From Glandiceps talaboti (lineage: Eukaryota; Hemichordata; Enteropneusta; Spengelidae), in contig NC_135553.1 in NCBI RefSeq assembly GCF_964340395.1, positions 12,452,501 through 12,516,500 of the forward strand: a DNA stretch of 64,000 nucleotides. Reading direction: 5' to 3'. Under the pieces are notes generated by a model. The model ran no database searches. It saw only the letters and a program-made list of their open reading frames with translations, and was not told the origin of the DNA. The position numbers and the translations under genes are program-made. This document shows, in pieces, positions 59,300 to 64,000 of this stretch; positions within the stretch are counted from its first letter, which is position 1, and each line of letters begins with the position of its first letter.

Positions 59300-61442
59300 A
59301 TCAACATTGTAACTGGGAAATGTGACTCTGATAGTGATCTTTACTGGCTGGCCATATTTTGTAGTTTGAGTGAATGGAAACTAACAATAACAATTTTCAT
59401 AAACTCCATAAACACATAGTCTGATTATTTACAGCAGCGCAAGAAGGTGGTGGAAATACTTGCATAAACGTTTGACTAAAATATCATCTTCAGGTCGTAT
59501 TAGCAGTTGACAACATAATGGAGAGTTTTGTTGACATTTTATTGCAAGTATCATATGCTAAATTGTCACCAAATTGGTTCCTATCTTATGTTATGCTTGA
59601 ATACTGGTTTTGAGTAATACCAATTATTTCAGAGAGTAGAATACTTCAACTTGTGTGTGTAGCAAGATTTATCCCCCAAAACATACCAACTCAGTTTATT
59701 CCCAGTTATGAGGCAATACACAGTATACATCCCCATTCGTGCATATCTTTACGTACGTTTACATACACATATTATCTTGCCAGTGTTTGAGATGTAAAAC
59801 TTGTTAGGCTAGCAAAGTCTATATGGTTCTGTCTGCAAACTAGTATCTCCTCAAAATGTCAACATTCTTGCATTGTAGCAGTCTCAACTGATGAAAATTA
59901 TAATTTTGAAAATGAATATTTATCGTATCATATAAACGTTAAAGGCTTGCACATAATGAAAATATTACTAACACGTTTGCCAAGTCGTACACCATTTCCA
60001 AATTCCCACAGTGAGGCCCAAATTTACAAGCGTCTAGTTTATTCATGTGTTCATGATCTGAAACTCCGATGGATGTACTTATTATCCCTGTGTGTATTGC
60101 ATGTAGTGTGCGAGTGTAATCCCAAGACGAAATCTTGTGTGGTAAAGCTGTATAAATGTGTAGCGAGACTGAGAAATGAAATATACTACCCTCGTATACT
60201 TGTCATACTGGTTTCCCAGATTCTCTATTGATTCTGAATGCAGTGAATATTTCATACCCAATCATTCCCATATGTTCACTCTTCCACACCCACACACAAA
60301 CATTCATCCCAAGCAGTCTTTCCAATATCAGATATGACATACTCCATTTGGGTTACAAACTATATTTTCTCTGATACAAAAATGAAGGTACTTTATTGCT
60401 CCTAAGAAATTATAGGTCCATGTACGTGTATGATATTCAGGGTTCAATATTAACAAAGTTAGTGAGTATCTATTACAATGTATAGCCTATTGACTTGGAT
60501 AAGTTCACTCCAGTAGAATACAGCATAGCCTGAACAATATGGGCATTCCTTCTGCTAGTGGTTACATAAGTGAACCAACGGCTGGACCTTTCAGACATAG
60601 TAGAGCAGTGCATTTGTACATTGCAATGCAGCACAGTGTAGTATAATATGGTGTAGTCTAAGTACATGATTACGTATATACCAATGATAACTAAGTTTAA
60701 TACATGAGTGCACATGCATACAATTGGTATTTCACCATATTCATACTGCAGAACAATCTACCAAAAACATACTGCATACCTGTATGCAAATGATTAAAAA
60801 GCATTCCATATACATAATATCATGTGACTGCAGTTATATTTTAACAAAATTTGGTTTTCGGAAAATAATGTAATTAATGACAGAACCCCATTACTTGTTA
60901 GTTAGGTACCAGAGTATTCACACTGGTACTCCCACATCCTTGGGTTCTTTCACAGAACAGTATTACTGCTTTCTGGTACATAATCCCAATGTATTGATAT
61001 TATACGACTAATGACATGTATCCTGAGCTGCTCCAACTCCATCATCATAACCTACAACAAGGCACCATCCAAAATGCACCATCAAAAGGTCGCGGATGAA
61101 ATATTAGCTCTGGTTTGTGAGAATGCTCCAACAGTTGAAACACTGTAAATAATATCCACTGACACCAGAATTCAATAATGCATAATATGCACACTTCACA
61201 GAATATATATGGTAAAAAGTAAACAATTTTTGCAAGGTAAAGCTTATTAGAGTTCTCTCACAACTGTCCCATGAGGGCAGTAGCCTAAATTTCTTAAAAT
61301 ATTTGGAGTATTTTGGAGCATCGTAATTGACCACGCATTGAACAGCTTTTGCCAAATGGTCTATCAATCTGACTGTGTTTGGTGAAAGACTTTGAAAGAC
61401 TTGTGGAGTTCTTCAGAATCAGCTTTGTATGATTCATCTTTG
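59300..61442. other. Spacer between convergent genes
   Basis: No supported gene. The upper part is likely the 3' UTR of the minus-strand CCCH gene. A 94-codon frame at 59947-60231 has no recognised domain or splice context. Confidence 0.5.
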
Positions 61443-63530
61443 TCATTCTGTTTGTTCAGCGATAACATCATGTGAATATCGACACTCCTCTCCCAGATCA
61501 CATTCACCCTGTTAAAAGAGAAAATAAATGCATTATTTGACTGCTGGGTGTGTGTGTGTGTGGGGGGGGGGGGGGGAGACAATATAGTAACAATTGCATG
61601 CCATGAGTTGTGTGGTCAGATTGCAAAATATGAAGTCTCAATGTGTAGCAGTATATCTGACTCAACAGATGACAATGTGTATGTCGATTTCACAATGCCA
61701 TGTTTGATCATACGATGCACATGACTTTGTATTTTTATTTGATGCATATGTTGTCAACAGAGAAGGCAATGTCCCTAATAATCAAAGTTCACAAGTTTAT
61801 CTAATGTGATGCTGACAAAAAGATGTAGATGTCCCCAACAATCAGATTAACAAGTTTAACTAATTACCTTGATCACACTTCAATCAGATTATGTTCATTT
61901 ATGTACATTCATATAGGACAATAGTCAATACACAGTCAGTACAATAGCCCATTGTAGTACACCCCTCACAATGCTAACAAGATTTGGGATTTCACTTCCA
62001 AACGTTTTGACTCTGAGTAGAAATTTTCATTACCAAAAGTCAGTACCTTTTTAAATTTTTTACACTGGTAATTCTTGTAGTCTCTTTCCAGTTGGCCATC
62101 TTGACCGCGCTTTCCTTGCAGCCTAGCTCTCTTGTTGGCAAGTGGTTCAACACCTCTAAAATAAAGACAAAACAATACACTGATGTCTAGGTATCAACAT
62201 GGTGAATCAGGTGTACTAGTCTAGCTCTAAGCTTGGCTCTGGATTGTACAATTATATGAAAGGGGTGGCCAGTCACACGTTGCGGGATACACTGGGCAAT
62301 CAAGGTCAGTCATCGAAAAGTGCTAAATGAAGCCTTATACATGTAGGTTATTTAAAAATCCATTGTAATTTAGTGTTCGCTTCTGTTAAAGATACATCCT
62401 TAAAATAAAATAAAATGTACATTTATTTTTGTAAATCTACTAAAACACAACTACAGAACAGAACAATGGTCAAAAGTTAGAGTTTGTACATGATATCATT
62501 TTGATACACAATGTCTGGAAAGGTCATTACAGGTACATGTATACATCAAACTGAACAAGGCAAGATAACTATATCATTATACAAGTTGTGTCTTACTCTC
62601 AGTTGAGTATCATAACCTGTCTTTCAATTTAAATTTCTACACATTCTATCTTTTTGTCAACTGCAGAGCGTTTTCAATTATATTTCTCCCACTCCACCAT
62701 ATGTATACTGCCACCTAGTATACTGCCACCTAGTGTTCATTTTGAATAACTTCCTTTGTTTTCTTCTCTTGTCCAATTTTGCAACATCGAGGGTAAATAA
62801 CCTAAGCACCATGGTGACATTAAACTTATCATCTCATGTTTGAGTTTGCTTATTAAATATGGATGCTAAGTCTCAAATAACACATTAAAAATAGACAACA
62901 CCACACAGCTCCAAGTCTGTGTGTATGTTTGTATGTTGTTTGTATGTTTGTATGTATGTATGTATGTATGTATGTATGTATGTATGTATGTATGTATGTA
63001 TGTATGTATGTATGTATGTATGTATGTATGTATGTATGTATGTATGTATGTATGTATGTATGTATGTATGTATGTATGTATGTATGTATGTACGTATGTA
63101 CGTACGTATGTATGTATGTTGTTGTATGTTGTTTTTATGTTTACTTATTCCATTTGTCCATTCAACAATATGTTTTTGACCGTCAACTGCCCACAAAAAA
63201 TATGAATGGTGTAAACGGAAAAAGGTTGACAAATTGTTGGGTGGTCAGCTGTTGCTAAAAAAAATGACTGGGATCACAATATGCACATTGTTATATAAAT
63301 CGTTTGCTAAAGTATGTAAACCGTAAATGTATTGTGTTGTACCACCCTCTTGTGACCGATAAGGCAGCACAGCACGTGGTATCTTACAGACTATGAAGTA
63401 TGGTACCTACTTCTTTTTAGCTCGAGATTTAGGTCCCCAGTATTTCTGTGGGTTTTCAGGAAATCTGACCAGTTTATATTTTCTGGATCTGGCATTGGCA
63501 CCTGGAAGTGGTTCAAAAGACACCTCTATA
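61443..63530 (-). CDS. CCCH zinc-finger protein, C-terminal part (5' partial, family unresolved)
   Basis: Three minus-strand exons join in phase with GT-AG introns: 63411-63530, 62047-62155 and 61508-61443 (stop TGA at 61445-61443). The 97 visible C-terminal residues begin IEVSFEPLPGAN. A highly basic stretch (KSRAKKKGVEPLANKRAR) is followed by one CCCH finger, Cys-X7-Cys-X5-Cys-X3-His (CKKFKKGEC, then DLGEECRYSH), ending 10 residues later. Splicing across the last intron creates the finger, which supports the model. CCCH fingers commonly bind single-stranded RNA and the basic run suggests nuclear location; both are inference. Upstream exons lie outside the window. I do not recognise the orthologue. 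It is convergent with RPL10. Confidence 0.5.
62928..63130. repeat. (TATG)n microsatellite
   Basis: About 45 TATG/TACG units within the first visible intron of the CCCH gene. Frames across it on both strands are artefacts. Confidence 0.5.
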
Positions 63531-64000
63531 CTGAAAATGAGAGGAAAAGATTACAATGAAATTAATAGATGTTAAACCTGCACAAGCTGCAAACTGGGGT
63601 ATTTTTTTATGAAAAATACCACAGATATCAATGAGTGAACCAACTGCAATATTTGGGCAAAGTGTGCCAGGGTGGGATATGGAAAATTACTGCATAGGTT
63701 CAATGTGTGCACTTTCCATCCAATATTACATTGAAAGTGATATTGGGTATATAAATCATGATAAATCTGCCATATTACATAAAATATTACACATTGTCAA
63801 ATTATTTAAATATCACAGAAATAAAGGATGTTTTTAGACTGTTACATTTAATAGTTGCTAGGATACAAACATACCATCAACTTGAACTAGATTTCATCAC
63901 ATCACAGCACTGAGTCCCTCTAAGCTTTCAAATCTTACATTCCATGGTTGGGGTGTACATGTGTACATGTGTTACATTTTTGTAACAATGGAGGCCATAA
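63531..64000 (-). other. Probable upstream intron of the CCCH gene
   Basis: No further exon with the required phase was found before the window edge. Confidence 0.5.

Noticed and set aside
61364-61582. Longer unspliced frame over the last exon of the CCCH gene
   Set aside because: It is out of phase with the upstream exon, whereas the spliced frame completes a CCCH zinc finger and then stops.

Overview
This is nuclear DNA from an animal. It has long AT-rich introns with GT/AG splice sites, abundant micro- and minisatellites, several dispersed repeat families, and three recognisable animal genes plus one CCCH zinc-finger gene. It is not prokaryotic: there are no operons, and the recognised genes are spliced apart from one giant exon. 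The lineage cannot be fixed from sequence alone. The ribosomal protein, the sorting nexin and the repeat landscape suggest a marine invertebrate (lophotrochozoan or early deuterostome), but that is inference.

Layout. (1) 2-10042, plus strand: the 3' part of a giant immunoglobulin-superfamily gene, open from the window edge. Twelve nearly identical 633-bp units, each encoding two Ig domains and a Thr-rich linker, lie in one uninterrupted exon. Diverged Ig domains, a Thr/Pro-rich stalk and a GPI-anchor-like hydrophobic tail follow. (2) 10043-28658: no supported gene. It holds AT, GA, CATA/CAGA and CAA microsatellites, a perfect 40-bp-arm hairpin, foldback elements, a 32-bp minisatellite and diverged dispersed repeats. 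(3) 28659-55249, minus strand: a complete 19-exon sorting nexin 29 gene (RUN domain, coiled coil, PX domain; 861 aa). All 18 junctions were checked for splice signal and reading phase. (4) 55250-55667: a short head-to-head promoter region. (5) 55668-59247, plus strand: RPL10 (uL16) with a TOP-like 5' end, a 5'-UTR intron and four coding introns; 215 aa. (6) 61443 to beyond the window, minus strand: the last three exons of a gene ending in a CCCH zinc finger, convergent with RPL10.

The genes do not form a pathway. RPL10 is a 60S ribosomal housekeeping gene that probably shares a promoter region with SNX29, an endosomal/membrane-trafficking protein. The Ig gene is a separate surface protein and the most unusual item here. 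Its units are homogenised even at silent sites, yet amino-acid variation persists in one patch of the second Ig domain, and non-neighbouring units are almost identical (2 with 9, 3 with 11). Other points are a TTAA-flanked palindromic MITE family with five copies, a 75-bp duplication of SNX29 exon 5 including its 3' end, and direct repeats flanking an in-frame exon pair of SNX29.
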